A stretch of DNA of 64,000 nt. Origin: Riemerella anatipestifer ATCC 11845 = DSM 15868. Its GTDB lineage: Bacteria; Bacteroidota; Bacteroidia; Flavobacteriales; Weeksellaceae. The DNA is taken from positions 1,922,001 through 1,986,000 of the forward strand of contig NC_017045.1 of assembly GCF_000252855.1 (NCBI RefSeq), written 5' to 3'. A model generated the notes under the pieces. That model saw nothing but the letters and a program-made list of their open reading frames with translations. It did not search any database and had not been told where the DNA came from. Shown in pieces: positions 9,548-20,031 of this stretch (the first letter of the stretch is position 1; each line of letters opens with the position of its first letter). A program made the position numbers and the translations under genes.

Positions 9548-9647
9548 TGCTAATATTTTATGCAAATATAATTATAAAAATTAAAATTGCAAATATTTTT
9601 AACATTTAAAAGAAAAATATTTTTTAGTTTTGCATAAAATATTAGCA
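9548..9647. promoter_or_regulatory. divergent promoter with 19-bp perfect inverted repeat (probable XRE operators)
   Basis: TGCTAATATTTTATGCAAA (9548-9566) recurs in perfect inverted form at 9629-9647, 62 bases apart. Each arm overlaps a -7 element: on the minus strand TATATTTG (complement of 9563-9570) with TTTG (complement of 9590-9593) exactly 19 nt upstream, and on the plus strand TAGTTTTG (9625-9632). Each arm therefore occupies the same position, just before a start codon (ATG 9535 and ATG 9651). A protein bound to both arms would shut both promoters together. Confidence 0.75.
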
Positions 9648-9650
9648 GTT

Positions 9651-12265
<2,615 letters not shown>

Positions 12266-12338
12266 TTATTGAAGGCAAATTTAGAAAAAAGAAAGTAATA
12301 GAATTTAATCTCTCTGTATTAAAAAAGTAGTTTAAAAT

Positions 12339-12369
12339 TTTGCAGAGTCAATTATTATAGATACATTAG
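12339..12369 (+). promoter_or_regulatory. promoter, first copy of a duplicated promoter segment
   Basis: TTTG (12339-12342), a 19-nt spacer and TACATTAG (12362-12369) form a near-consensus Bacteroidota promoter with one mismatch in the -7 box. The 56 bases 12337-12392 match 13051-13106 at 46 positions. It precedes the small membrane ORF at 12422. Confidence 0.6.
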
Positions 12370-12421
12370 CCTCGCTGAAATTATCCGCTAGACGGGCAAT
12401 AAACTGATAATTTAACTTACT

Positions 12422-12589
12422 ATGAACATTTTAATTTTAACATTAGTTTTTGCTTTAATTATAGCAAACTTTATTTGGGCAGTCGTAAATATTGGAAAAA
12501 ACGAACCTAACAGACTATTATGGCATTTATTTGTATGTTTTTTTCCTGTATTTGGTCCACTTGTATTCTTAGCGAAGAGTAGAAAATAA
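12422..12589 (+). CDS. 55-residue membrane protein, phospholipase-D N-terminal-like
   Basis: Translation from ATG 12422 gives a 55-residue protein with two hydrophobic helices (about 2-22 and 33-51) separated by NIGKNEPNRLLWH and ending LAKSRK. The Trp in helix 1, the NEPNRLLWHL turn and the FGPLVFLAKS end recall the PLDc_N two-helix family found in short bacterial membrane proteins. Support for a real gene is good: an upstream promoter at the correct distance and a strong terminator 16 bases after the stop. Function is unknown; proteins of this type are often cardiolipin-synthase N-terminal modules that stand alone. Confidence 0.65.
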   Translation: MNILILTLVFALIIANFIWAVVNIGKNEPNRLLWHLFVCFFPVFGPLVFLAKSRK

Positions 12590-12604
12590 TACAGAAACAG
12601 AGGT

Positions 12605-12627
12605 AAATGAGGCGAAGAGCCTCATTT
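12605..12627 (+). terminator. intrinsic terminator after the small membrane protein gene
   Basis: AAATGAGGC (12605-12613) pairs perfectly with GCCTCATTT (12619-12627) around a 5-base loop and is followed by a T-rich tail. Confidence 0.85.
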
Positions 12628-12629
12628 TC

Positions 12630-13050
12630 TATTAAAATTTGTAAAAGAGAGAAGAGTAATTCAAGAGGGAGCTAAGACATATTATTCTGTAAAAAAAAAT
12701 CTTCTCGCAAATTGGTTTAGCTCTGTAAAGCCAAAAATACATTTACTACAATAGAATTGAATAAGCAGCTGATTTTAGTTTGTGTACCAATAGTTTCCGT
12801 TTAACAAATCCGTTTTTAGAACAAAACTTCTCCTTGTTTGCCCATTCGCCAACCAAATTTTAAGGAGAATAAAACCAATTTTAAGAGGCATTAGTTTCTT
12901 TAATCTATAAGGTATCGGAATAGATAGTTCTGCTTCATAGATAAATTTAATTTTGGGGAAGATATTCTCCAAATAAGCCCTAGACTAAAGCAATACGGAA
13001 CGAAACTAATGCTACCACATCAGTACGATAGTAAAAAAAATAGAACAAAA
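12630..13050. other. non-coding stretch, no convincing content
   Basis: About 420 AT-rich bases between the terminator at 12605 and the second promoter copy at 13053. A 65-codon minus-strand frame (12775-12972) has no promoter, no recognisable family and no neighbour, so I do not call it. No RNA fold stands out. Together with the duplicated promoter this looks like a site of past rearrangement. Confidence 0.4.
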
Positions 13051-13052
13051 AT

Positions 13053-13083
13053 TTTGTAGAGTCAATTATTGTAGATACATTTG
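13053..13083 (+). promoter_or_regulatory. consensus promoter driving the TonB-receptor leader
   Basis: TTTG (13053-13056), a 19-nt spacer and TACATTTG (13076-13083) match the Bacteroidota consensus exactly. Predicted start is near 13089, about 200 nt before the receptor ATG at 13290. No other TAnnTTTG box occurs between the terminator at 13220 and the receptor gene, so this is the best candidate promoter for it. Confidence 0.7.
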
Positions 13084-13105
13084 TCCCGTTAAAATTACTC
13101 ACTAG

Positions 13106-13189
13106 ATGTACAACAGTCTTTCAATAATGCCGTGTTTTATGATGTGTCTTGCACAAGATGCGGCGATAGATGGTACACCAGTGTTTTAG
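13106..13189 (+). CDS. possible short leader ORF upstream of the TonB receptor
   Basis: A 27-codon frame starts with ATG 13106, about 17 nt after the predicted transcript start, and ends at TAG 13187-13189, 31 nt before a strong terminator hairpin. The peptide is rich in Met and contains two Cys. An overlapping frame without an ATG encodes a zinc-ribbon-like stretch (VSCTRCGDRWYTS), so this could equally be the broken end of an older gene. Position suggests a regulatory leader, but I cannot define alternative structures as clear as those before cysE. Confidence 0.3.
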   Translation: MYNSLSIMPCFMMCLAQDAAIDGTPVF

Positions 13190-13219
13190 ACAACAATAAC
13201 AAATTAAGCACTTGTATAT

Positions 13220-13253
13220 AGCCGCTACTTAGTAAAAGTAAGCGGCTTTTTTA
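13220..13253 (+). terminator. terminator inside the leader of the TonB-receptor gene
   Basis: AGCCGCTACTT (13220-13230) pairs with AAGTAAGCGGCT (13235-13246) with one bulged base, followed by a T-run. It sits between the promoter at 13053 and the receptor start at 13290, so it may act as an attenuator. Confidence 0.75.
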
Positions 13254-13289
13254 TTATCACGAATTTAATTTTTAAAAAGTATAATTATT

Positions 13290-16031
13290 ATGAAACAGTC
13301 ATTACGAACAAAATCTTACCTCATTACAGCCTCGGCGTTGTTTTTTGTGGGAGAAGGACTTTACGGACAAAGCAGAAAGGATACTGTAAAGACCAAACAA
13401 GTAGAAGAAGTAGTACTACTAGGGAGCCGTTCTGGAGCTCGTTCTAAAACGGATAGCCCCGTGCCAGTAGATGTGTTTGATGTTCAAAAAATGGGGGTTA
13501 CATTGCCTCAAACCAATATCAACCAAATACTGAATGTGGTAGCCCCATCATTTACTTCCACCGTACAGACGGGAGCTGATGGTACAGACCACCTAGACCC
13601 TGCACAGCTTAGAGGCTTAGGTCCAGACCAGGTCTTGGTATTAGTTAATGGTAAAAGGAGGCATACCTCTGCCCTCATCAATGTTAATGGGACACCAGGG
13701 AGAGGTACCGTAGGTACCGACCTCAACGCCATACCAGCCTTTGCACTTAGCAAAATAGAAGTGCTTAGAGATGGTGCTTCGGCACAATATGGCTCTGATG
13801 CTATTGCAGGGGTAATGAACCTCAATCTTAAAAGAAATACAGGCAAACTAGAAGGGCAACTCTCCTTCGGAGCTAATCCGAGCAACGCCTCTAATAACCA
13901 CACCAAAGGGATAGATGGGGAAACCTTTCAGGTAGATTTAAACTACGGTAATAAGATAGGTTCTAAAGGTGGTTTCTATAACCTTACTTGGTCATCTCAA
14001 TTCAGAAATCCTACCTATCGTGCCAATGAGGAAGAAGGTAAAATCTTTAACGCCTATAATGCTATAGAACGAAGAGCGGCAGAGGGAGGCGTTAATCTAT
14101 CCTCACTATTCACGAATATCAATACCACGCCCAACCAGCAGCAGTTGGTAGATTATATTCATAATTATGCCCAAAAGGTAGCCTACTTTGCACCAGATTT
14201 TCAGAACAAGATACAGTCTGCCAACAGCATTAGTGCTTTGCAGAAAATACTCTCGGAAGACGTTACCAACCAAGAATTAGCGTATCGAGGGCTTAACCGA
14301 AAAGATTTTAATATGCTCGTGGGGCAATCTAAACTAAGCACTCACCAGTTTTTTGCCAACATAGAAGTCCCATTGAATGACGAATGGAAGGTCTATACCT
14401 TTGGGGGATATGGCTTCAGAAACGGGACTTCAGGAGGCTTCTACCGAAGACCCAACCAATCCAGAACCTTTACAGGGTTTAATCTTGATGGCTTCTTACC
14501 TAATATCAATACCAATATAGAAGACCTCTCGCTAGCGGCAGGTATCAAAGGGAATTTAGGAGCGTGGCAAGTAGATTTGAGCAATACTTTTGGGCAGAAC
14601 AGTTTTGATTATAATGTAAGAAACTCTGGCAATACCTCGTTGAGGTTCAACTCTCCAAATGAATTTAATGCTGGAGGATTGCGTTTCCTTCAAAACACGC
14701 TTAATTTAGATGTTTATAGGAATTATGATGTTTGGGCAGGGCTTAATCTGGCTTTTGGAGCAGAGCAGAGAACCGAAAACTTTAAAATTAGAGAAGGCGA
14801 GCCAGCTTCTTATCTTTCCTATGATGTGTTTGGTAACCCACAAACGGCACAAACGCCCAATAGCCAAAAACCAACGGATTTCTTTGGGAATACTCTACCT
14901 GGTGGCTCACAAGTATTTGGTGGCTTCCGTGCAGAGAATGCAGGTAGTAATGGTAGGAGCTCCTACGCATTCTATGCCGATGTAGAAGCTAACTTTACCA
15001 AAAGGTTTCTAGTTGCAGCAGCTACTCGCTTTGAAAATTATTCGGATTTTGGGTCTACACTAAACTACAAGTTAGCTTCCAGAATAAAAGCAACGGATAA
15101 TCTTAATTTCCGTCTAGCAGGTTCTACTGGATTTAGAGCTCCATCTGTACACCAGATTTATTACAATACCACTTCTACACTTTTCCTTAATGGGCAACTG
15201 CAAGAGGTAGGGACTTTTAACAATCACTCTAGAATAGCCAATCTGTTAGGGATTCCTAAACTTAAGCAAGAGACTTCTCAATCTGTAAGTGCAGGATTTA
15301 CTTATCGTATTCCTATTGCAAGATTAAGCATTACAGGAGATGCCTACTTTACGCGTATCAACAATAGAGTGGTGCTTACGGATACCTTCAAAGCAGGAGC
15401 CAATACAGAACTGCAAAATCTATTTGCACAAGCTAATGTAAATGCGGCACAGTTTTTTGCTAATGCCATAGACACAGAAACTAAAGGGCTAGATGTGGTG
15501 ATAAGCCACGATTTTAAAAATAATGATTTTAAACTAACTAATGATTTTGCTCTTAACCTTAGCCAAACAAGAAGAGTAGGAGAGATACATTCTTCACCAG
15601 TGCTTAAAGCAGCAGGTTTAGACGAGACTTATTTCTCCGAGCGTTCTAGAATTTACGTAGAAGAAGCTATTCCTAGATTCAAGGCGGGGCTTTCTCATAC
15701 CCTTAGTTACAAAAAACTGAATGTTTATTTAAGAAATAGCTATTTCGGAAAAGTAACAGGAGCTGGTGTTGTAGATGCAAATGGCGATGGTATTACGTTG
15801 CCTAACGAGCACCAAATAATGACGGATAGAGTAGTTACAGATTTATCTATTGGATATGCTTTTTCTCCTAAAATTACCTTTACACTAGGAGCCAACAACC
15901 TATTTGATGTTTATCCTAGCCGAAATCTTCCTGCTTCTACCAGTAATGGACAGTTTGTTTACACACGAGCGACCTCACAGTTTGGGCTCAACGGAAGATA
16001 TGTGTTTTCTAGATTAAGCTTTAACTTTTAA
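13290..16031 (+). CDS. TonB-dependent outer-membrane receptor
   Basis: This 913-residue protein has a signal peptide (to about residue 26, ending at GLYGQ), a TonB-box-like region (KQVEEVVLLGSRSG), a plug domain (about 55-180 with LRGLGPDQVLVLVNGKRRH and GASAQYGSDAIAGVMN) and a 22-strand-type barrel that ends with RLSFNF, a typical outer-membrane insertion signal. The plug is of the siderophore/vitamin receptor type without an N-terminal carboxypeptidase-like domain. Substrate cannot be read from sequence. No SusD partner or haem/siderophore gene is adjacent. A 200-nt leader with a terminator precedes it, suggesting regulation after transcription start. A strong terminator follows. Confidence 0.92.
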   Translation: MKQSLRTKSYLITASALFFVGEGLYGQSRKDTVKTKQVEEVVLLGSRSGARSKTDSPVPVDVFDVQKMGVTLPQTNINQILNVVAPSFTSTVQTGADGTDHLDPAQLRGLGPDQVLVLVNGKRRHTSALINVNGTPGRGTVGTDLNAIPAFALSKIEVLRDGASAQYGSDAIAGVMNLNLKRNTGKLEGQLSFGANPSNASNNHTKGIDGETFQVDLNYGNKIGSKGGFYNLTWSSQFRNPTYRANEEEGKIFNAYNAIERRAAEGGVNLSSLFTNINTTPNQQQLVDYIHNYAQKVAYFAPDFQNKIQSANSISALQKILSEDVTNQELAYRGLNRKDFNMLVGQSKLSTHQFFANIEVPLNDEWKVYTFGGYGFRNGTSGGFYRRPNQSRTFTGFNLDGFLPNINTNIEDLSLAAGIKGNLGAWQVDLSNTFGQNSFDYNVRNSGNTSLRFNSPNEFNAGGLRFLQNTLNLDVYRNYDVWAGLNLAFGAEQRTENFKIREGEPASYLSYDVFGNPQTAQTPNSQKPTDFFGNTLPGGSQVFGGFRAENAGSNGRSSYAFYADVEANFTKRFLVAAATRFENYSDFGSTLNYKLASRIKATDNLNFRLAGSTGFRAPSVHQIYYNTTSTLFLNGQLQEVGTFNNHSRIANLLGIPKLKQETSQSVSAGFTYRIPIARLSITGDAYFTRINNRVVLTDTFKAGANTELQNLFAQANVNAAQFFANAIDTETKGLDVVISHDFKNNDFKLTNDFALNLSQTRRVGEIHSSPVLKAAGLDETYFSERSRIYVEEAIPRFKAGLSHTLSYKKLNVYLRNSYFGKVTGAGVVDANGDGITLPNEHQIMTDRVVTDLSIGYAFSPKITFTLGANNLFDVYPSRNLPASTSNGQFVYTRATSQFGLNGRYVFSRLSFNF

Positions 16032-16040
16032 ACTTTATAG

Positions 16041-16085
16041 AAATGCTACTTTAGTAAAAATAGAGAATAAAGTAGCATTTTTTGT
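16041..16085 (+). terminator. terminator of the TonB-receptor gene
   Basis: AAATGCTACTTTA (16041-16053) pairs perfectly over 13 bp with 16068-16080 and is followed by further T residues. Confidence 0.9.
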
Positions 16086-16146
16086 TACAATATTATCACA
16101 GGCCATTTTCTTTTGTGTGTAGATTAACATTTTTTAGCCTAGTTTC

Positions 16147-16176
16147 TTTGTGGAACTCCAAAAAAGGTTATATTTG
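16147..16176 (+). promoter_or_regulatory. promoter of the POT transporter gene
   Basis: TTTG (16147-16150), an 18-nt spacer and TATATTTG (16169-16176) fit the Bacteroidota consensus, 38 nt before the ATG at 16214. Confidence 0.75.
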
Positions 16177-16213
16177 TTGGTCTTTAACGAAAAAACGTAA
16201 CAATTTTTAATAT

Positions 16214-17614
16214 ATGGATACAACAGTTAGTAAAAAAGGTCACCCAGCGGGGCTGTATCTTTTGTTCTTCACCGAGATGTGGGAACGCTTCAGCTATTAT
16301 GGTACGAGAGCTATTCTCATTTACTATCTTACTAAAACTTATTTACAAGGAGGTTTGTCTATAGACCCTGCACAGGCGAGTTTAATTTATGGTTACTTTA
16401 CAGGGTTTGTTTACTTTACACCGCTTATTGGTGGGTGGTTAGCGGATAAGTTTTTAGGGCAGCGCTTATCTATTACTATTGGCGGTGTGTTAATGATGTT
16501 GGGTCAGTTTACTTTATTTGCTATCAATACACATTTTGGACTTTATATTGGTCTGTTGTTACTAATTATAGGAAATGGATTCTTTAAGCCAAATATATCT
16601 GTACTCGTGGGTAATTTGTACGAAGAAGGAGATGAAAGGAGAGATTCTGCATTTTCTATCTTCTATATGGGGATTAACTTAGGGGCTCTTATTGCTCCCT
16701 TAGTTATTGGAGTTCTTACAGATGATATTTTTGCTAAGAAAGATGCTGCAGGAGAGATTATGTCTTATGGATATAAATATGGTTTCTTAGCAGCAGGTTT
16801 AGGTATGCTTTTGGGGCAAGTGTTATTTAATACTTTAGCTCAAAAGTACTTAGGTAATATAGGTAAGAAACCTAAAAAGCAGATAGAAGTAGAGAAAGAA
16901 GTGGAAGTAATCAAAGAAGAAATAGAAAATGGAGATGAACTTAAAAAAGTAGAAAAACAAAGGGTAAGTGTCATTTTCATTCTATTCTTATTTGCTGTAT
17001 TCTTTTGGGCTGGGTTCGAACAAGCGGGTTCTTCTATTGCACTTTACACTGATAATTATATAGACAGAAATGTAAATATTCCTTTTATAGGAAACTATAC
17101 AATACCAGCATCTTGGTTCCAGTCGGTTAACCCATTCTTTATTGTAGCTTTAGCTCCATTGTTTGCAATGTTTTGGAGTTCTAAATTGGGTAAAAAGTTA
17201 AGTACGCCTGTTAAAATGGGGTTGGGTATGGTGATTTTAGGTATTGGGTTTTGGTTTATGCTAGGAGCAGTGTCAGAAAGAGGTGGAGATATTGCAGACC
17301 CTACTATAAAAGCTAGTTTATGGTGGCTAGTAATGACTTATTTTGTTCATACTGTCGGAGAGCTATGTTTATCACCTGTGGGGTTATCGGTAGTAACCAA
17401 GTTAGCACCAGTAAGATTGGCTTCTGTTCTTATGGCGGTATGGCTTTTATCATCGTCTGTGGCTAACTTCTTAGGCGGTTATATTGCGGCTTATGTAGAA
17501 AAAATGGGTGCAGGACAAGTCTTTACTTATATATCGGGGTTTGTAATAGCATGTGGACTTCTTCTATTGCTACTTAGTAAACCTATTAGTAAAATGATGC
17601 ACGGCGTTAAATAA
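16214..17614 (+). CDS. proton-dependent oligopeptide transporter (POT/PTR2 family)
   Basis: This 466-residue, multi-helix protein has the POT signatures: the ExxER motif in helix 1 (FTEMWERFSYYG), which couples proton and peptide, and the PTR2 motif FSIFYMGINLGALI in helix 5. A charged cytoplasmic linker (about 215-250, KKQIEVEKEVEVIKEE) separates the two six-helix bundles. It imports di- and tripeptides with protons across the inner membrane, consistent with the proteolytic lifestyle of these bacteria. It forms a single transcription unit, with its own promoter and a terminator immediately downstream. Confidence 0.93.
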   Translation: MDTTVSKKGHPAGLYLLFFTEMWERFSYYGTRAILIYYLTKTYLQGGLSIDPAQASLIYGYFTGFVYFTPLIGGWLADKFLGQRLSITIGGVLMMLGQFTLFAINTHFGLYIGLLLLIIGNGFFKPNISVLVGNLYEEGDERRDSAFSIFYMGINLGALIAPLVIGVLTDDIFAKKDAAGEIMSYGYKYGFLAAGLGMLLGQVLFNTLAQKYLGNIGKKPKKQIEVEKEVEVIKEEIENGDELKKVEKQRVSVIFILFLFAVFFWAGFEQAGSSIALYTDNYIDRNVNIPFIGNYTIPASWFQSVNPFFIVALAPLFAMFWSSKLGKKLSTPVKMGLGMVILGIGFWFMLGAVSERGGDIADPTIKASLWWLVMTYFVHTVGELCLSPVGLSVVTKLAPVRLASVLMAVWLLSSSVANFLGGYIAAYVEKMGAGQVFTYISGFVIACGLLLLLLSKPISKMMHGVK

Positions 17615-17623
17615 CATATTAAA

Positions 17624-17655
17624 AAAAACTCTGAACTTCAAAGTTCAGAGTTTTT
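17624..17655 (+). terminator. terminator of the POT gene
   Basis: ACTCTGAAC and GTTCAGAGT pair around a 6-base loop, flanked by an A-run and a T-run, so it may work in both directions. Confidence 0.88.
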
Positions 17656-17669
17656 AATTTTATATTTAT

Positions 17670-17699
17670 TTTGGTTTAAAAAAGAATTATGTACATTTG
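17670..17699 (+). promoter_or_regulatory. promoter of the thioredoxin-like gene
   Basis: TTTG (17670-17673), an 18-nt spacer and TACATTTG (17692-17699) match the consensus; the ATG at 17724 follows 24 nt later. Confidence 0.7.
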
Positions 17700-17723
17700 T
17701 TGCCTAATTAAAGGAAATTGATA

Positions 17724-18260
17724 ATGAAAAAAGCAATTATAGTATTCGGATTGTTTGTGTTTAATTTAGTGTTAGCGCAAGAGGTGAAATGGCTTACTTT
17801 TGATGAGGCTTTGGCGGCTCAAAAGATTAAACCAAAAAAAATCTTAGTAGATGTATATGCACCTTGGTGTGGTCCGTGTAAACTAATGGAAAAGGAAACC
17901 TACGGTCACCCTGAAATAGCTAGAATTATTAACGAAAACTATTATGCCGTTAAATTCAACGGCGAAGGCGATGAGGTTGCCCATTATCAAGATAGAACTT
18001 TCACAAATCCTAATTATAGAGCTAATATTTCGGGTAGAAATGCCCCGCATGAGTTAGCTAGATTTCTAAATGTGAGTGCTTACCCAACCACAGTTTTTCT
18101 AGATGAGATAGGTAAACCAATTACCAATCTAGTGGGTGCTTTTAAGCCAAAAGAATTGGAGCTTTACCTTTCGTTGTTCCACAAAGACGAGTACAAAAAG
18201 ATAGAAAATAAGGAACAGTGGGATGCTTTCCAAAAAAAGTTTGAATCGGTTATTAAGTAG
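17724..18260 (+). CDS. exported thioredoxin-family protein
   Basis: This 178-residue protein starts at ATG 17724 (an in-frame TTG at 17718 is less likely). A signal peptide (to LVLAQ) precedes a thioredoxin fold with the active site WCGPCK near residue 50 and the cis-proline strand SAYPTTVF near residue 128. An insertion of about 30 residues after the active-site helix (VAHYQDRTFTNPNYR) is typical of the periplasmic DUF255/SoxW-like group. It should reduce or shuffle disulfides in periplasmic proteins. It is a single gene with its own promoter; a weak hairpin near 18293-18320 may end it. Confidence 0.85.
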   Translation: MKKAIIVFGLFVFNLVLAQEVKWLTFDEALAAQKIKPKKILVDVYAPWCGPCKLMEKETYGHPEIARIINENYYAVKFNGEGDEVAHYQDRTFTNPNYRANISGRNAPHELARFLNVSAYPTTVFLDEIGKPITNLVGAFKPKELELYLSLFHKDEYKKIENKEQWDAFQKKFESVIK

Positions 18261-18334
18261 CCCTGCGGTTTGTGCAGAATAGAAAACTAAGCGTCTTTCT
18301 CTTTTTGTGGAGAAAGATGTTTTTTATAAAAAGA

Positions 18335-18460
18335 GGGCGTATCTCTCACTGATGGTCTTACCAACCACTCGATCGGGCTTACCCGCTTTTACTCCTCGCT
18401 ATAGCCATACGAAGTCTCATAGCTTTGTGTCTGTGGGGTAGTCGCTTCTATCTCTTACGC
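18335..18460 (-). repeat. dispersed GC-rich intergenic repeat, copy 2
   Basis: Read on the minus strand this matches the repeat at 578-706: it starts GCGTAAGAGATAGAAGCG, carries the shared blocks TACCCCACAG and GCGAGGAGTAAAAGCGGG, and ends GAGAGATACGCCC. The middle third is diverged. Two copies in opposite orientation about 18 kb apart show a dispersed, non-coding family. Confidence 0.7.
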
Positions 18461-18549
18461 TCTTACTTGCTCTATTTATTCCGCTTAGTCTGATAATTTG
18501 TTCCCGTATTTCGTAACACTTTTATGTCACTTTAAGCCCAAACAAAATC

Positions 18550-18636
18550 TGCCACCTTGAAGCTATTTACTCACGTTGCAATCTGATATCGTACTTGGTT
18601 GCTGCTGGATATCAGAGTATATATAAGTTAGTGGCA
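18550..18636. other. structured intergenic segment, unidentified
   Basis: TCTGATATC (18582-18590) and GATATCAGA (18608-18616) form a 9-bp perfect stem with a 17-base loop. An outer 6-bp stem joins TGCCAC (18550-18555) and GTGGCA (18631-18636). No open frame covers it. It could be a small RNA or the end of a lost mobile element. Confidence 0.35.
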
Positions 18637-18758
18637 ACTTCCTTTCAGCGGCAAGGAGGTAATCTTTTTCTTTGGATACAATAAGAGTCTTTTTTTAAGG
18701 AGTTATAGGTACAAAGTCTAAATTTAATTAAATTTGTTTCCTAGAAAATAATACTGGA

Positions 18759-20012
18759 ATGAAACATCTATTTTACCTATGCTTTTTCATTTTATCTCTA
18801 GGGTTAAAGTCTCAAGAAGTTAAAGTACCAGATACTATTATCGTTCTTAAGAAAGACACCATTGTGTCAAAAAAAACAGCTAAACAATTGCATTTAGATG
18901 CCCTTCCTTACTATAACTTCGGTAAAGGTGTGGGGATTACCTCTCCTGATAGTTTGTTTCAATTTAATATCCGTTTTAGAATGCAGAACAGACTAGAAGC
19001 CGATTTTAATGATAACAGAAGCACAGAATATAAGGCTGCCATTCGTCGTCTTCGTTTGAGGTTTGATGGGTATGTGGGTAATCCTAGGTTTTTGTATGCT
19101 ATACAGCTTTCCTTTGCCCCTGATGATGTGGGTGAGATTAAAGAAGGGAATCCGCTTAACATCATAAGAGATGCGATTGTATTTTATAAGGCTACCAATA
19201 AACTCATGCTTGGTTTCGGACAAACAAAACTCCCAGGGAACAGACAAAGGGTGAACTCATCGGGAGCATTAGACCTTACCGACCGCTCTATCAACAACGC
19301 TATGTTTAACATTGATAGGGATTTTGGTTTCCAAGCCATTTATAACAATACCAAAGCTAATGAGTTTGGATACAGCTTGAAAGCTGCTATAACTACTGGT
19401 GAAGGCAGAAACTTTAATGACAAAACCGACGGACTTGCCTACACTGGGAGAGTAGAACTCTATCCTCTAGGAGCTTTTAAGAACAATGGAGAATTTTTTG
19501 AAGGCGATTTATACCGAGAGCCTACACCTAAGATTTACCTAGGAGGTACTTATCACTTCAACCAAAGGTCTAATTTTTCACAAGGGCAAAGGGGCAAAGA
19601 GTTGTTGGAAAGTAGAGATTTGCAGTCTGTTCTTTTAGATGGTATGATGAAATACAATGGCTGGACAGCTACCGTTGCTTATATGAACAGAAGCACTAGC
19701 AACCCTCTCACACATAATACCGATTTTTCTAAAGTAATACCTGTAGCGGCAGGACACGGCTACGATACTCAGCTCAGTTATATTTTCCCAAAGAATTGGG
19801 AAGTTATTGGGCGTTTCTCTCAAGTGACGCCTAATAAAAGTATACAGAACTTAATACCAAAACAAAATCAGCTTTCCTTTGGTATTACCAAGTATATTTG
19901 GGAACACGCCTTTAAAGCTCAAGTGGAAGTAAGTAAGAACAACTTTCTCTACATAGATGGAAGAAAGGATAATAATTGGTACGCTAGATTTCAAGTAGAA
20001 ATAGGAATTTAA
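18759..20012 (+). CDS. phosphate-selective porin O/P-like outer-membrane protein
   Basis: This 417-residue protein has a signal peptide (to LGLKSQ) and a barrel with the OprO/OprP pattern: QFNIRFRMQNR, the basic strand AAIRRLRLRFDGYVG followed by FLYAIQLSFAPDD, and the KLMLGFGQTKLPGNRQR strand, ending on an aromatic-isoleucine barrel strand (RFQVEIGI). Family members pass phosphate or polyphosphate, but many Bacteroidota copies have unknown substrates. A TAAATTTG box just upstream could be its promoter. The barnase-like RNase gene follows after 19 bases, probably co-transcribed. Confidence 0.85.
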   Translation: MKHLFYLCFFILSLGLKSQEVKVPDTIIVLKKDTIVSKKTAKQLHLDALPYYNFGKGVGITSPDSLFQFNIRFRMQNRLEADFNDNRSTEYKAAIRRLRLRFDGYVGNPRFLYAIQLSFAPDDVGEIKEGNPLNIIRDAIVFYKATNKLMLGFGQTKLPGNRQRVNSSGALDLTDRSINNAMFNIDRDFGFQAIYNNTKANEFGYSLKAAITTGEGRNFNDKTDGLAYTGRVELYPLGAFKNNGEFFEGDLYREPTPKIYLGGTYHFNQRSNFSQGQRGKELLESRDLQSVLLDGMMKYNGWTATVAYMNRSTSNPLTHNTDFSKVIPVAAGHGYDTQLSYIFPKNWEVIGRFSQVTPNKSIQNLIPKQNQLSFGITKYIWEHAFKAQVEVSKNNFLYIDGRKDNNWYARFQVEIGI

Positions 20013-20031
20013 TCACACAAATCATAATACA

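Noticed and set aside
9565-9630. TTG starts for the YjfI-like and XRE genes
   Set aside because: Both TTG codons lie inside or beside the -7 elements; the ATG codons at 9535 and 9651 fit family N termini.
12775-12972. 65-codon minus-strand frame
   Set aside because: No recognisable family, no promoter, no partner, and average hydrophobicity without a clear helix.
13114-13220. Zinc-ribbon-like fragment (VSCTRCGDRWYTS) in the TonB-receptor leader
   Set aside because: The frame has no ATG and is short, so it may be a relic; kept only as an alternative reading of the leader.
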